Part shown: positions 1 to 9,141 of the stretch, one piece after another | Numbering within the stretch: the first letter of the stretch is position 1 | How the letters are laid out: the number at the start of each line of letters is the position of its first letter | Source: Myxococcales bacterium | Lineage (GTDB): Bacteria; Myxococcota_A; Polyangia; Haliangiales; Haliangiaceae | Assembly: GCA_016794525.1 (NCBI GenBank) | Contig: JAEUJY010000081.1 | Location: forward strand, 1-64,000 | DNA length: 64,000 nucleotides | Direction: 5' to 3' | The notes under the pieces: model-generated | Database searches by the model: none | Told to the model about the DNA's origin: nothing | Seen by the model: only the letters and a program-made list of their open reading frames with translations | Position numbers and translations under genes: made by a program

Positions 1-28
1 GGCGACATGTCCACAATCGGCGGCTCCC

Positions 29-1288
29 ATGCGGAGCCCCTTCGCCCTCGGCCTCGACTTCGGCACCACCAACAGCGCGCTCGCCACCGTCGACGCGTCC
101 GGCGCGGCGACCGTGCTGCCGCTGCCTGCGCCCGACGGCAGCACCCGGCGCTACTGGCGCACCGTGCTGTGCTTCGAGCCGGCCGGCGACGGCGAGCCGC
201 TGCGCACCAGCGCCGGCGCGCCGGCGATCGCGCGCTACGCCGCGAGCGAGGGGGTCGCGCGGCTGTTGCAGTCGATCAAGAGCCACCTCGCCGCGGCGTC
301 GTTCGTCGACACGACGATCTTCGGCAAGCGGTTCAAGGTCGAGGAGCTGATCGCGGTGTACCTGCGCGCGCTGCGCGCGGCGGCGCCGGTCGACCTCGGC
401 CGCCGCGTCGTGTGCGGGCGGCCGGTGCGCTACTGGGGCGCCGAGACCGCGGCCGACGACGAGCGCGCGGTCACCCGGATGCGCGCGGCGCTGGCGCTGG
501 CCGGCTTCGACGAGGTCACGTTCGCCGCCGAGCCGATCGCCGCCGCCCACGCGTACGCCGCGCGGCTCGACCGCGACGAGCGCGTGCTGATCGCCGACTT
601 CGGCGGCGGCACCAGCGACTTCTCGGTGGTCGAGGCCGGGCCGACGATCGGCGCGCGGGTGCTGGCGCAGAGCGGCGTCGCGCTGGCCGGCGACGCCTTC
701 GACGCGCGGATGATCGACGCGATCGTCGCGCCGGCGCTGGGCAAGGGCTCGAAGTACCAGGTCGAGTTCGGCCACGAGGCGCCGGTGCCGGCGTGGATCT
801 ACAACCGGCTGCGCCGCTGGCACCACCTGTCGATGCTCAAGAGCGCCGACACCGTGACGCTGCTCGAGCGCATCGCCGACGGCGCGCGCGACAAGGACGG
901 CATCGGGCGGCTGGTGAGGATCGTCGAGGAGGACCTCGGCCTGCCGCTGCACGGCGCGGTCGAGCACGCCAAGCTGGCGTTGACCGCGGCGCCGACCGCC
1001 GCGTTCGACTTCCGGCGGCCCGGCATCGCGATCGCCGCGCCGGTCGCGCGCGCCGGGTTCGACGCGTGGATCGAGCCCGAGCTCGACGCCATCGACGGCG
1101 CGATCGACGAAGCGCTGGCGGCCGCGGGCGTGACCTCGGTCGATCGCGTGTTCGCGACCGGCGGCTCGTCGCTGGTGCCGGCGGTGCGCGGGCGCCTGGC
1201 CGCGCGGTTCGGCGCGGATCGGCTGGTCGGCGGCGAGGAGCTCACCTCGGTGGCCGCCGGCCTGGCCGCGATGGCCGCGCGCCAGTAG
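29..1288 (+). CDS. Hsp70-family (DnaK/YegD-like) ATPase, short form
   Basis: A 419-residue actin-fold ATPase of the Hsp70 group. The first phosphate-binding loop GLDFGTTNSA lies at residues 8-17, the second (IADFGGGTSDFS) near residue 190, and the adenosine motif (ATGGSSLVPAV) near residue 375. DnaK proteins are about 640 residues; this one has only the nucleotide-binding part and no room for a normal peptide-binding domain, as in YegD-type proteins. It is probably a cytoplasmic specialised chaperone or an ATPase with an unknown client. The ATG at 29 puts the first phosphate loop at the usual distance from the N-terminus. Its 3' end overlaps the convergent gene at 1242-1829 by 47 bases. No chaperone partner genes (dnaJ, grpE) are nearby, so the client is unknown. 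Confidence 0.9.
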   Translation: MRSPFALGLDFGTTNSALATVDASGAATVLPLPAPDGSTRRYWRTVLCFEPAGDGEPLRTSAGAPAIARYAASEGVARLLQSIKSHLAAASFVDTTIFGKRFKVEELIAVYLRALRAAAPVDLGRRVVCGRPVRYWGAETAADDERAVTRMRAALALAGFDEVTFAAEPIAAAHAYAARLDRDERVLIADFGGGTSDFSVVEAGPTIGARVLAQSGVALAGDAFDARMIDAIVAPALGKGSKYQVEFGHEAPVPAWIYNRLRRWHHLSMLKSADTVTLLERIADGARDKDGIGRLVRIVEEDLGLPLHGAVEHAKLALTAAPTAAFDFRRPGIAIAAPVARAGFDAWIEPELDAIDGAIDEALAAAGVTSVDRVFATGGSSLVPAVRGRLAARFGADRLVGGEELTSVAAGLAAMAARQ

Positions 1289-1829
1289 CGCGGCGACGGC
1301 GCAGCGCGGCGAGCACCAGCAGCGCGCCGCCGACCGGCGCGTCGGCACCGCCGCTGGCGCAGTGCGCGCACCCACGCGCCGGCGCGGGCGCCGCGCGCGG
1401 CGGGACGTACGCGTCGGTGAGCGTGATCCCGGTGACCGGCCTCGCGGCGCACGACTCGCCGCCGCAGCACGACGGCGCCGCGTCGACGACCACGACCTCG
1501 CCGGGCGGCGGATCGAACACGACGGCGACGACGGCGCCCGACGCGGGCGCGACCTCGACTCCAGGACGCCGCACCTGCGCGCCGTCGTAGGAGACCGTCA
1601 GCGCGTAGGTGCCGGTCGGCAGCGTCATCGTGAACGCGCCGTCCGCGTCGGTGAGCTCGGCCCGCGAGCCGACGACCGCGGGCCCGGTCGCGACCACCAT
1701 CGCCCCCGCCAGCGGGGCGCGGTCCGGCGCGACGACCCGGCCACGCAGCACGTCGCTACGCGCCGCGCGCACCGGCGCGGCCACGGCCAGCGCGGCCAGC
1801 GCGAACGCCCACGCGCGTCGCTTCGTCAT
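1242..1829 (-). CDS. Secreted carboxypeptidase-regulatory-like domain protein with MYXO-CTERM-like tail
   Basis: A 195-residue exported protein. The start at 1829 gives a clean signal peptide (MTKRRAWAFALAALAVAAP). Residues about 25-115 form a beta-sandwich of the carboxypeptidase regulatory-like type (GRVVAPDRAPLAGAMVVATG, then a DADGAF turn), a fold used as a surface or binding module. A Cys-rich stretch (CCGGESC) follows, and near the end a Cys-x-x-Cys, a short hydrophobic helix and an Arg cluster (LLVLAALRRRR) resembling a MYXO-CTERM surface-sorting signal, although about a dozen extra residues follow it. An in-frame ATG lies 12 codons further upstream. The gene converges on and overlaps the Hsp70-like gene. 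The specific function is unknown. Confidence 0.65.
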   Translation of the reverse strand: MTKRRAWAFALAALAVAAPVRAARSDVLRGRVVAPDRAPLAGAMVVATGPAVVGSRAELTDADGAFTMTLPTGTYALTVSYDGAQVRRPGVEVAPASGAVVAVVFDPPPGEVVVVDAAPSCCGGESCAARPVTGITLTDAYVPPRAAPAPARGCAHCASGGADAPVGGALLVLAALRRRRATGARPSRPGRRPPR

Positions 1830-1964
1830 CACCTGCACGACGCACGGCGCGCACGTGAGGTCCATGACACGCGCTCGCCGGGTGCGATCGCCGCCTCTCG
1901 GCTGCGACCGCAGCGGTCAGCGATCACCGCGAGCCCGGCGTTGCTGGAACGGCGTGGCCAGATC

Positions 1965-2276
1965 ATGCTGCGCACCATGCGTATCCTGACCTCCGTCCTT
2001 CTGTCCGCGTCCCTCGTCCTCGCTGCGTGCGGCGGCAAGGCCAAGCCGGCCCCGACCCCGGCGCCCACCGAGACGGCCGACACCTGCGGCGTCCAGAGCA
2101 GCAACGGCGTGCCGACCAACGCCGAGCAGTGCGAGTGCCTCGGCCACCAGGTGGTCGGCGACATCGGCAACGGCCAGGTGGCGTGCCCCGACGGCACCAC
2201 CGAGGTGGCCAAGATCCAGTACGGCATCGAGGGCGGCGTGTGCTGCCAGGCGGCCACCGCGCCGGCCGGTGAGTAG
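1965..2276 (+). CDS. Small Cys-rich lipoprotein
   Basis: A 103-residue predicted outer-membrane or periplasmic lipoprotein. The signal peptide ends in the lipobox LVLAAC; an alternative ATG at 1977 (MRILTSVLL) would also give a good signal. The mature part has a proline-rich spacer and then a compact domain with six cysteines (CGVQ, CECLG, ACPDG, VCCQ), probably disulfide-bonded. I do not recognise a family with a known role. It is a single gene upstream of the cyclitol unit and transcribed in the same direction, but the 143-base gap argues against one operon. Confidence 0.75.
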   Translation: MLRTMRILTSVLLSASLVLAACGGKAKPAPTPAPTETADTCGVQSSNGVPTNAEQCECLGHQVVGDIGNGQVACPDGTTEVAKIQYGIEGGVCCQAATAPAGE

Positions 2277-2404
2277 CTGTCGAAGATTCACCACCGCGGC
2301 TGGCGCAACCGGTTGATCGGAGGCCGGCCTCGACGGGCACGCAGGTTGCTGGCGTCCTGATCGCTACCTTGACCCGTCGCCATCAGCGGTGTACGAGGTC
2401 CGGC

Positions 2405-2419
2405 TGTCAGGAGTCGCTC
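2405..2419 (+). promoter_or_regulatory. Ribosome binding site fixing the start of the cyclitol operon
   Basis: AGGAG at 2409-2413 lies six bases before the ATG at 2420. It selects this start over the in-frame ATG at 2369, which would add 17 residues without similarity to the nucleotidyltransferase fold. Confidence 0.6.
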
Positions 2420-4306
2420 ATGTCGATCAAACGTGTGCTCATCGCCGCCGCCGGTCGCGGCGCCCGCCTCGACCGTCCCGGGATGCCCAAGCCGCTGGTG
2501 TTCGTGGCCGGGCTGCCGATGATCGTCCGCACGCTGGTGCAGTGCGAGGAGGCCGGCATCGAGGAGGCGGTGATCGTCGTCGGCTACGAGGCGCCGACGC
2601 TGGTCAAGGCGCTGACCCTGCACCCGCGGCTCACCAAGCTGAAGGTCCGCTTCGCCGAGGCGCCGCGCTGGCAGGAGGAGGGCCTGGTGGCGTCGCTGCT
2701 CGCGGCGCGCCCGCTCCTGCAGAACGAACGCTTCGTGATCGCGATGGGCGACCACGTCTTCGACGGCAAGCTGATCGAGCGCATCGCCAGCGAGCGGCTG
2801 GGTGACGGCGAGGTGGTCGCGATGGTCGACGCCAACCTCGGCGACGTGTTCGACGCCGGCGCCGCGGTCAAGGTCAAGCAGCACCGCGGCGCGGTGCTCG
2901 AGATGGGCTGGGACGTACCCGGCTTCGACGCGGTCGACTGCGGCCTGTTCGCGTGCGGCCCCGAGGCGTGGGGCGCGTTCGAGGCCGCCTACCAGGCCTC
3001 GCCCAAGGCCAACATCTTCGACGCGGTCAACCGGCTGGCGCCGCGCGGCCTGGCGCGCGCGGTGTTCACCGACGGCCTGCCGTGGGACGACGTCGACACG
3101 CCGGCGGCGCTGATCCGCACCGAGATGCGGCACCGCAAGCAGCGGCGCGAGCAGAACGTCCGCACGATCACGCCGCCCGAGGGCGCGGCCAGCGGGCAGC
3201 GCTACGCGTTCCAGACCGGCGCCCCCGCGACCACCGAGGTCATCGTCGGCCGCGGCATCGCCACCGACGGCAGCCGCCTCGATCTCGGCATCCCCGCCCG
3301 GTGCGCGTCGTCGCCGATCTTCGTCTTCACCGACACCACCGTGAACCGCCTCTACGGCGACAACTTCGTCAGCGCGCTCGAGGCCCGCGGCTACCTGGTC
3401 CACCGGATCGTCATGGAGGACGGCGAGGTCAGCAAGACCATCACCAACTACGCGCGGCTGGTCGACCACGTCCTCGAGAAGGGCATCGACGAGCGCAGCG
3501 TGCTGGTGTCGCTGGGCGGCGGCGCGGTGTGCAACGTGTGCGGCTTCGTCGCGTCGACCCTGTACCGCGGCATCGGCCTGATCCACGTGCCGACGACGCT
3601 GATGGCCCAGTGCGACGCGGCGATCAGCCACAAGCAGGCGCTCAACGGCGCCCGCGGCAAGAACCTGATCGGCGCGTACTACCCGCCGATGCGGGTGGTC
3701 GTCGACGTGAACTTCCTGGCCACGCTGGAGGACTGGCTGATCCCCGACGGCCTGGCCGAGGTGGTCAAGCACGCGCTCGGCCAGGACGCGCAGTACCTGA
3801 AGGACCTGCTCGCCTACCAGGGCGACCACCGCGACCCCGACTTCCTCGAGTGGGTGGTCAAGCGCAACATCGAGCTCAAGTGCGAGCTGATGGCGGTCGA
3901 TCCCAAGGAGCACGCCGCCGGCATGGTGCTGCAGTACGGCCACAACGTCGGCCACGCGGTCGAGTACCTCTCGAGCTACGACCTGTCGCACGGCGAGGCG
4001 GTGGCCATCGGCATGATGGTCGCGGCGCGGATCGCGCGGCTCCTGGGCGGCTGCGACGACGAGCTGGTCGAGCTGCACCGCCAGGTGATCGCCAAGTACA
4101 ACCTGCCGACGACGATCCCGGCGTACATGCGCATCCCCGACATCATCGACGCCATGCGCTACGACAAGAAGTTCCTCACCGAGGGCGTCCGCATGGCGCT
4201 GGTCGCGACGCCGGGCGCGCTGTGGCAGGTCGACGGCGACTACGCGATCCCGGTGCCCGACGATGTGCTGGTGCCGGCGCTCGAGGCGACGATGGAGCCG
4301 GCGTGA
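2420..4306 (+). CDS. Bifunctional nucleotidyltransferase / sugar-phosphate cyclase (2-deoxy-scyllo-inosose synthase-like) fusion
   Basis: A 628-residue fusion. Residues 1 to about 240 are an NTP-transferase like inositol-1-phosphate cytidylyltransferases: GRGARL at 12-17, PKPL at 23-26 and the metal-site segment MGDHVFD at 109-115. Residues about 265-628 are a dehydroquinate-synthase-type cyclase: NAD loop GGG at 367-369, zinc-ligand candidates E447, H508 and H524, and KNLIGAYYPP at 414-423. Asn372 replaces the Asp of DHQ synthase (GGGxxxN) and KQALN at 405-409 replaces KTAVN; both changes are, as I recall, seen in 2-deoxy-scyllo-inosose synthases. It probably cyclises a sugar phosphate and also activates a cyclitol phosphate as an NDP derivative. 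The stop overlaps the next gene (GTGA). The exact substrate and nucleotide are inferences. Confidence 0.8.
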   Translation: MSIKRVLIAAAGRGARLDRPGMPKPLVFVAGLPMIVRTLVQCEEAGIEEAVIVVGYEAPTLVKALTLHPRLTKLKVRFAEAPRWQEEGLVASLLAARPLLQNERFVIAMGDHVFDGKLIERIASERLGDGEVVAMVDANLGDVFDAGAAVKVKQHRGAVLEMGWDVPGFDAVDCGLFACGPEAWGAFEAAYQASPKANIFDAVNRLAPRGLARAVFTDGLPWDDVDTPAALIRTEMRHRKQRREQNVRTITPPEGAASGQRYAFQTGAPATTEVIVGRGIATDGSRLDLGIPARCASSPIFVFTDTTVNRLYGDNFVSALEARGYLVHRIVMEDGEVSKTITNYARLVDHVLEKGIDERSVLVSLGGGAVCNVCGFVASTLYRGIGLIHVPTTLMAQCDAAISHKQALNGARGKNLIGAYYPPMRVVVDVNFLATLEDWLIPDGLAEVVKHALGQDAQYLKDLLAYQGDHRDPDFLEWVVKRNIELKCELMAVDPKEHAAGMVLQYGHNVGHAVEYLSSYDLSHGEAVAIGMMVAARIARLLGGCDDELVELHRQVIAKYNLPTTIPAYMRIPDIIDAMRYDKKFLTEGVRMALVATPGALWQVDGDYAIPVPDDVLVPALEATMEPA

Positions 4307-5046
4307 CCCGGCTGAGCGTGGTGACGGGCGCGTCGAGCGGCATCGGCGAGGCGGTGGTCGAGCGGCTGGTGGCGCGGGGCGATCGGGTGGTGGCGGTGGC
4401 GCGGCGGGCCGACGGCCTGGCGGCGCTGGCCGCGCGCCACGGCGATCGGGTGCAGGCGCTCGCGGTCGACGTCGGCGATCACGCCGCGCTCCACGCGGCG
4501 GTGGCGGCGCTGCCGCCAGTGCACACGCTCGTGCTGTCGGCCGGCATCTGCAAGCAGGCGCGGCTCGACGAGGAGGCCGACGACGCCACCTGGTGGGAGA
4601 CGCTCAACGTCAACCTCCACGGCAGCTACTTCGCGATGAAGGCGGTGGCGCCGACGATGCCGACCGGCGGTCGGATCGTCGCGGTGTCGTCGGGGCTGGG
4701 CAAGCTGGGCCGGCCCGGCTACGCGGCGTACTGCGCGTCGAAGCACGCGCTGCTCGGCGTCGTGAAGTGCGTGTCCAAGGAGCTGGCGCCGCGCGGCATC
4801 ACCGTCAACGCGGTGTGCCCGGGCTGGGTCGACACGCCGATGGCGCGGGCCGACGTGGTCAAGACCGCGCACGAGCGCGGCCAGGCCAAGGCCGACGTCG
4901 AGGCGGCGATCTACGCCGGCATCCCGATCGGCCGGATGGTCAGCGCCGACGAGTGCGCGGCGTTGATCGCGTGGCTGGCGTCGCCCGAGGCGGCGGCGGT
5001 GACCGGCGAGGCCTACAACATCTCGGGCGGCGAGTTCTTCGCGTGA
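4303..5046 (+). CDS. Short-chain dehydrogenase/reductase
   Basis: A 247-residue classical SDR. It has the cofactor loop TGASSGIG near residues 9-16, the LSAG motif in place of NNAG, the catalytic serine region VSSGLG and the catalytic YCASK (Tyr-x-x-x-Lys), then the PGWVDTPM segment after strand 6. The GTG start at 4303 overlaps the stop of the cyclase gene in a GTGA, and its own stop overlaps the kinase start in the same way, so the three are translationally coupled. The probable role is reduction of the keto group of the cyclase product before or after phosphorylation, as reductases do in C7-cyclitol and aminocyclitol pathways. The substrate is inferred from context only. Confidence 0.88.
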   Translation: MTRLSVVTGASSGIGEAVVERLVARGDRVVAVARRADGLAALAARHGDRVQALAVDVGDHAALHAAVAALPPVHTLVLSAGICKQARLDEEADDATWWETLNVNLHGSYFAMKAVAPTMPTGGRIVAVSSGLGKLGRPGYAAYCASKHALLGVVKCVSKELAPRGITVNAVCPGWVDTPMARADVVKTAHERGQAKADVEAAIYAGIPIGRMVSADECAALIAWLASPEAAAVTGEAYNISGGEFFA

Positions 5047-5876
5047 CCGCGGCGCGCCTGATCACCGTCGGCCACGTCACCCACGACCGCTACGGCGACG
5101 ACATCGTGGCCGGCGGCTGCGCGTTCTACGCGGCGCGCACCCAGGCCGCGCTGGGCGCCGACGTCCACCTGATCACCGCGGTCGGCGCCAACTTCGCGTG
5201 CGACGACGCGCTGGCCGGGCTGACCGTCGACGTGACCCGCGGCGGGCTGACGACGCTGTTCACCAACCTGTACCCGGCGGGCGCGCTGCGGGTGCAGCGG
5301 ATCGAGGCGACCGCGCCGCCGATCGCGCCGCCGCCCCGGCTGCCCGACGCGGCGCTGGTGCACCTGGCGCCGGTGCTGCAGGAGGTCGACCTGGCGGCGT
5401 GGGTCGCGGCGGCCGGCGATCGACCGGTGGCGATCGCGGTGCAGGGCTGGATCAAGGATCGCGGGCCCGGCGAGACGGTCGTGCAGACGCCGTGGCAGGT
5501 CGACGGCGCGCTGCTGGCGCGGGTCGCGTTCGCGGCGTGCGGCGAGGAGGATCTGGTCGATCAAGGCGACCTGCTCGATCGGCTGTGCCGCCACGTGCCG
5601 ATCGTCGCGTTCACCCACGGCAAGCGCGGCTGCGACGTGATCGTCCGCGGCCGCACGACCAAGGTCGGCATCTACCCGCACGCGGTCGAGGTCGATCCGA
5701 CCGGCGCCGGCGACACCTTTGCCGCCGGCTTCTTCCTCGGCCTGGCCGAGGGCCGCGACCCGGTGGCGGCGGCCAAGCTCGGCGCCGCGGCCGCGTCGGT
5801 GGTGGTCGAGGGTCGCGGCGGCGCGACGCTGGGCCGGGTCGGCGAGGCCCACGCTCGCGTCGCGCAGATCGCGTAG
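5043..5876 (+). CDS. PfkB-family carbohydrate kinase
   Basis: A 277-residue ribokinase/PfkB-fold kinase. The C-terminal signature DPTGAGDTFAAGFF contains the anion hole and the catalytic base Asp (GAGD); the N-terminal GGCAFYAA segment is the expected sugar-binding glycine region. The GTG at 5043 overlaps the SDR stop (GTGA). In cyclitol pathways such as validamycin and acarbose a kinase supplies the phosphate that a nucleotidyltransferase then turns into an NDP-cyclitol, so this gene completes a cyclise-reduce-phosphorylate-activate set. It could instead phosphorylate a hexose or nucleoside; only context favours a cyclitol. It converges on the protease gene at 5956. Confidence 0.88.
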   Translation: MTAARLITVGHVTHDRYGDDIVAGGCAFYAARTQAALGADVHLITAVGANFACDDALAGLTVDVTRGGLTTLFTNLYPAGALRVQRIEATAPPIAPPPRLPDAALVHLAPVLQEVDLAAWVAAAGDRPVAIAVQGWIKDRGPGETVVQTPWQVDGALLARVAFAACGEEDLVDQGDLLDRLCRHVPIVAFTHGKRGCDVIVRGRTTKVGIYPHAVEVDPTGAGDTFAAGFFLGLAEGRDPVAAAKLGAAAASVVVEGRGGATLGRVGEAHARVAQIA

Positions 5877-5955
5877 CCGCGCGCCAGCGAGGCGATCTCT
5901 GGGTCCTGGCCGTGTCAGCGGTCAGCGGCCGGTCAGCCGCCGCGCGCGGCGCGGC

Positions 5956-8091
5956 TCACGGCCTGGTCATGTCGGCGAGCACGCGGGCGGTCTCGGCCAG
6001 CCACGGGTCGCGGGCCAGGCCGTCGCCCCACTTGGTCATGCGATCGTCGACGCGCTCGCCGGGCGCCGGCGCCGGCGGCGGATCGAGCAGCTCGACCTTC
6101 AGCGACGGCGCGATCTTGGTGAAGTCGAGCTCGACCGCGTCGGCCGCGGCGACCTGCTGCGCGCGGCGCGCCTCCCACGCGGCCCGGGCCAGCGGCACCT
6201 GGGTCTCGGCGCGGCGGGCCTTGAGCAGCGCGACCGAGGCGTCGATCTTGGCGAACAGCGGCTGCTTGGCCACCCGCCCGGCGCTGGCCTTGCGCAGCGC
6301 GGCCAGGTCCCAGCGCGCCGCCCAGTCGTCGTGGGGCGCGGGGTCGATCTTCGACGCGGCGATCGCGTGGGGCAGCGAGCCCTCGCGGGTGTCGACGTAG
6401 GCGGTGGGATCGGGCAGCGCGATGTCGGGGCTGACGCCGTCGAGCTGGGTCGACGCGCCGTTGATCCGATAGAACTGCTGGATCGTCAGCTTGAGCGAGC
6501 CGAGCTGCAGCCGCCCGCCGGCGTCGCGATCGAGGTTGACCAGCGACTGCACCGTGCCCTTGCCGTGGGTCGGGCTGGTGCCGACGATCACCGCGCGCCG
6601 GTAGTCCTGCAGCGCGCCGGCGACGATCTCCGACGCCGAGGCGCTGAAGCGATCGACCAGCACGACCACCGGCCGATCGAAGACCGTGCCGGGCGCGTCG
6701 TCGGTCAAGACCTCGCGGTCGCCGCTGCCGTCGGCGACCTGCACCACCGGGCCCTGATCGACGAACAGCCCGGTCAGCTCGACGGCGTCGTCGAGCAGGC
6801 CGCCGCCGTTGCCGCGCAGATCGAGGATGACGCCGGCCACGTCCTTGGCCTGCAGCCGGACCAGCAGGTCGCGCACGTCGGCGGCGGCGTCGCGGCCCTG
6901 GCCGCCGTAGAAGCCGGGCAGGTAGACGTAGCCGAGCTTGGGCAGGCCCTTGCCGCCGAGCACCGCGCCGCGGGCGTAGGCGGCCTCGATCACGACGACG
7001 TCGCGGGTGATGGCGATGGTCTCGTCGGCGCCGCTGTCCTTCTTGACCTTGAGCGTGACCTTGGTGTCCTTGGGCCCGCGGATCATCTTGACGACGTCGT
7101 CGATGTTCATGTCGGCGATGTCGACGGTGTCGCGGCCTTCGGGCGTGACCGCGAGGATCAGATCGCCGGCGGCGAGCTGGCCCTGGCGCCAGGCGGCGCC
7201 GCCGGCCACCAGCTCGGCGACCTCGACGTAGTGGTCCTTCTCGCGCAGCACCGCGCCGATGCCCTCGAGCGAGCCGGTCATCGCGATGTCGAAGTTGGCC
7301 TTGTCCGACGGCGGCAGGTACTCGGTGTGCGGGTCGTAGACGCTGGCCACCGCGTTGAGCAGGTCGGCCGACTCGTCGATCGGTCGCGCGGTCTTGAGGC
7401 GCGCGAACCGGCCGGCGTAGGCGGTGGCCATCGCCGCCACCGCCTTGGCCTCGCGCTCGGGCAGCGGCGCCAGCGGCGGCGCGCCCTTGGCCGGCTTGAG
7501 CGGCGCCGCGGTGCGGTCGAGCAGCTCGAGCTCGAGCCGCTGCCGCCAGCGCTCGCGCAGCTCGGCGTCGGTCTGCGCCGCGGCCAGCTTCTTGTCGTCG
7601 AGCTCGACCGACTCGGCGTCGTCGTGATCGATCGGGCCGGCCAGGATCTCGGCCACCATCTTCTCGACCACCGCGACCCGCTCGCGGTAGCGCGCCGCGG
7701 CGGCGTGGGCCAGCGACAGATCACCGGCGTGGATCGCGTCGTCGATGCGCTTGGCGTCGGCCGCCAGCGCCTCGCGGTCCGACGCCAGCAGGAACATCTT
7801 CTCGGGATCGAGCCGGTCGAGGTACGCGGTGAACGCCTCGGCCGAGACCGCGTCGTCGAGGACGTGGCGGCGCAGGTGATCGCGCTCGAAGCGCCGCACG
7901 AACGCCGCGGACAGCGCGGCCTCGCGCAGCTGATCGGGCGTGAGCTCGGCGGCCTCGCCGTCGCCGGCGGCGGCGGCGGTGCCGACCCCGGGCGGCGGTG
8001 GCGGCGGGGTGCCCGGCGGGTCGCTCGCGCGCTTCTTGCCCGAGCACGCCAGGGTCGACAGGATCAGCAACAGCCCGAGCGCACGACGCAT
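5956..8091 (-). CDS. C-terminal (tail-specific) processing protease, S41 family, lipoprotein
   Basis: A 711-residue periplasmic protease of the Prc type. The lipobox Cys is residue 16 (LSTLACSG). An N-terminal helical region is followed by a PDZ domain near residues 265-350 (LEGIGAVLREKDH onwards) and the S41 catalytic domain near 380-560: LRGNGGG at 425-431, FSASASE at 482-488 with the likely nucleophile Ser485, and Lys511 in THGKGT. The length matches Prc (about 680) rather than the shorter CtpA group. Such enzymes degrade or trim proteins with non-polar C-termini and often control peptidoglycan hydrolases. It stands 12 bases downstream of the trypsin-like gene (stop at 8104), so the two could share a transcript. 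Confidence 0.92.
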   Translation of the reverse strand: MRRALGLLLILSTLACSGKKRASDPPGTPPPPPPGVGTAAAAGDGEAAELTPDQLREAALSAAFVRRFERDHLRRHVLDDAVSAEAFTAYLDRLDPEKMFLLASDREALAADAKRIDDAIHAGDLSLAHAAAARYRERVAVVEKMVAEILAGPIDHDDAESVELDDKKLAAAQTDAELRERWRQRLELELLDRTAAPLKPAKGAPPLAPLPEREAKAVAAMATAYAGRFARLKTARPIDESADLLNAVASVYDPHTEYLPPSDKANFDIAMTGSLEGIGAVLREKDHYVEVAELVAGGAAWRQGQLAAGDLILAVTPEGRDTVDIADMNIDDVVKMIRGPKDTKVTLKVKKDSGADETIAITRDVVVIEAAYARGAVLGGKGLPKLGYVYLPGFYGGQGRDAAADVRDLLVRLQAKDVAGVILDLRGNGGGLLDDAVELTGLFVDQGPVVQVADGSGDREVLTDDAPGTVFDRPVVVLVDRFSASASEIVAGALQDYRRAVIVGTSPTHGKGTVQSLVNLDRDAGGRLQLGSLKLTIQQFYRINGASTQLDGVSPDIALPDPTAYVDTREGSLPHAIAASKIDPAPHDDWAARWDLAALRKASAGRVAKQPLFAKIDASVALLKARRAETQVPLARAAWEARRAQQVAAADAVELDFTKIAPSLKVELLDPPPAPAPGERVDDRMTKWGDGLARDPWLAETARVLADMTRP

Positions 8092-8103
8092 ATGCTGTCG
8101 AAG

Positions 8104-9141
8104 CTAGCTCGTCCTCGCCCGTGGCGCGAGGCGTTCTCGCCGGCGAAGCGCGAGGATCGCGACGAGGAATATCCCCAGCCCCGCCGCCGGTTCGCCGTCG
8201 CTCTGGCAGCCGCAGCCGTCGTCGACCGGCGCCACGTCACAGGCGGCGACCAGCGCGCACGCGCGCTCGGCGCCCTGCCCGACCGGCACGCACCCGTCGC
8301 CGCTGGCGCAGGCGTCGCCGAAGCTCGCCGCGCGCAGCTCGCGGTAGCCGCAGCGGCTGCCGTCGCGCTCGGGCAAGCACAGCATCCCGAGCGGGCAGTC
8401 GTCGACGGTGGCGCAGGTCGCGCCGCAGGCGTCGAGCGCGGCGATCGGCGGGCGGGCCGGGCCCGGCGCGGTCGCGGCCATCGCGACGAACGGCCGGACG
8501 AAGCCGTCGAGCTCGTCGGCGATCGCGGTGACGTAGCCGGGCGCGACGCAGCCGGCGCCGCTGGCCTTGATCACCCCGACCTGCCGCTCGCCGGCGGCGG
8601 TGACGAGGAACGCCGCGCCGCCCGAGTCGGCGCCGCACGGCACGCCCGGGCCGTCGATCGTGAGGTCGGTGGCGGTGACCGACGCGACGGTGGCGTCGGC
8701 CGCGAGCCGCTGGCCGCCGTCGGTGTGGTCGGCGGGCGCGCCGAGCGCGACCAGCCGGACGGTGGCGCCGACCGTGAGCTCGGGCGGCGGCGCGTCGACC
8801 AGCGCGACCGGCGCGACGGCGGCGGGCGCGGCCAACAGCAGCAGCGCGAGATCGCGGCCGGCGACCAGCTGCCCGGGAACGTAGCCGGGGTGGACGGCGG
8901 CGTCCTGCACCGCGAGCGCCGCGCCGGCCGGCCCGCGCAGATCGGCGCCGATCACGACCTCGAGCTCGTCGGCGCGCCGGCCGTCGAGGCAGTGGGCCGC
9001 GGTGAGCACCACCCGCGGCGCGACCAGCGTCCCCGAGCAACGCACCGCCTCGGGCGCGTCGCAGCGCGCGCGCCGCTCGACGATCGCGACCACGCCGGGG
9101 TGGTCGGCGTCGGGCGCGCCGCCGACGACCGGCGCGCTCAC
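8104..9141 (-). CDS. Trypsin-like serine protease with MYXO-CTERM-like anchor
   Basis: A 345-residue chymotrypsin-fold protein. The triad is visible: His50 in TAAHC, Asp97 in GRDLALL and Ser173 in CGADSGG, where Ala replaces the usual Gly before DSGG. A Cys-rich region follows (about 230-315, TCATVDDCPLG type), then a short hydrophobic helix and RRRE near the C-terminus, like a MYXO-CTERM surface anchor. The GTG start overlaps the stop of the SurA-like gene (GTGA). Oddly, the protein begins directly with SAPVVGG, the mature N-terminus of this family, with no visible signal peptide or propeptide, although the Cys-rich part and tail imply export. Confidence 0.85.
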   Translation of the reverse strand: MSAPVVGGAPDADHPGVVAIVERRARCDAPEAVRCSGTLVAPRVVLTAAHCLDGRRADELEVVIGADLRGPAGAALAVQDAAVHPGYVPGQLVAGRDLALLLLAAPAAVAPVALVDAPPPELTVGATVRLVALGAPADHTDGGQRLAADATVASVTATDLTIDGPGVPCGADSGGAAFLVTAAGERQVGVIKASGAGCVAPGYVTAIADELDGFVRPFVAMAATAPGPARPPIAALDACGATCATVDDCPLGMLCLPERDGSRCGYRELRAASFGDACASGDGCVPVGQGAERACALVAACDVAPVDDGCGCQSDGEPAAGLGIFLVAILALRRRERLAPRARTS

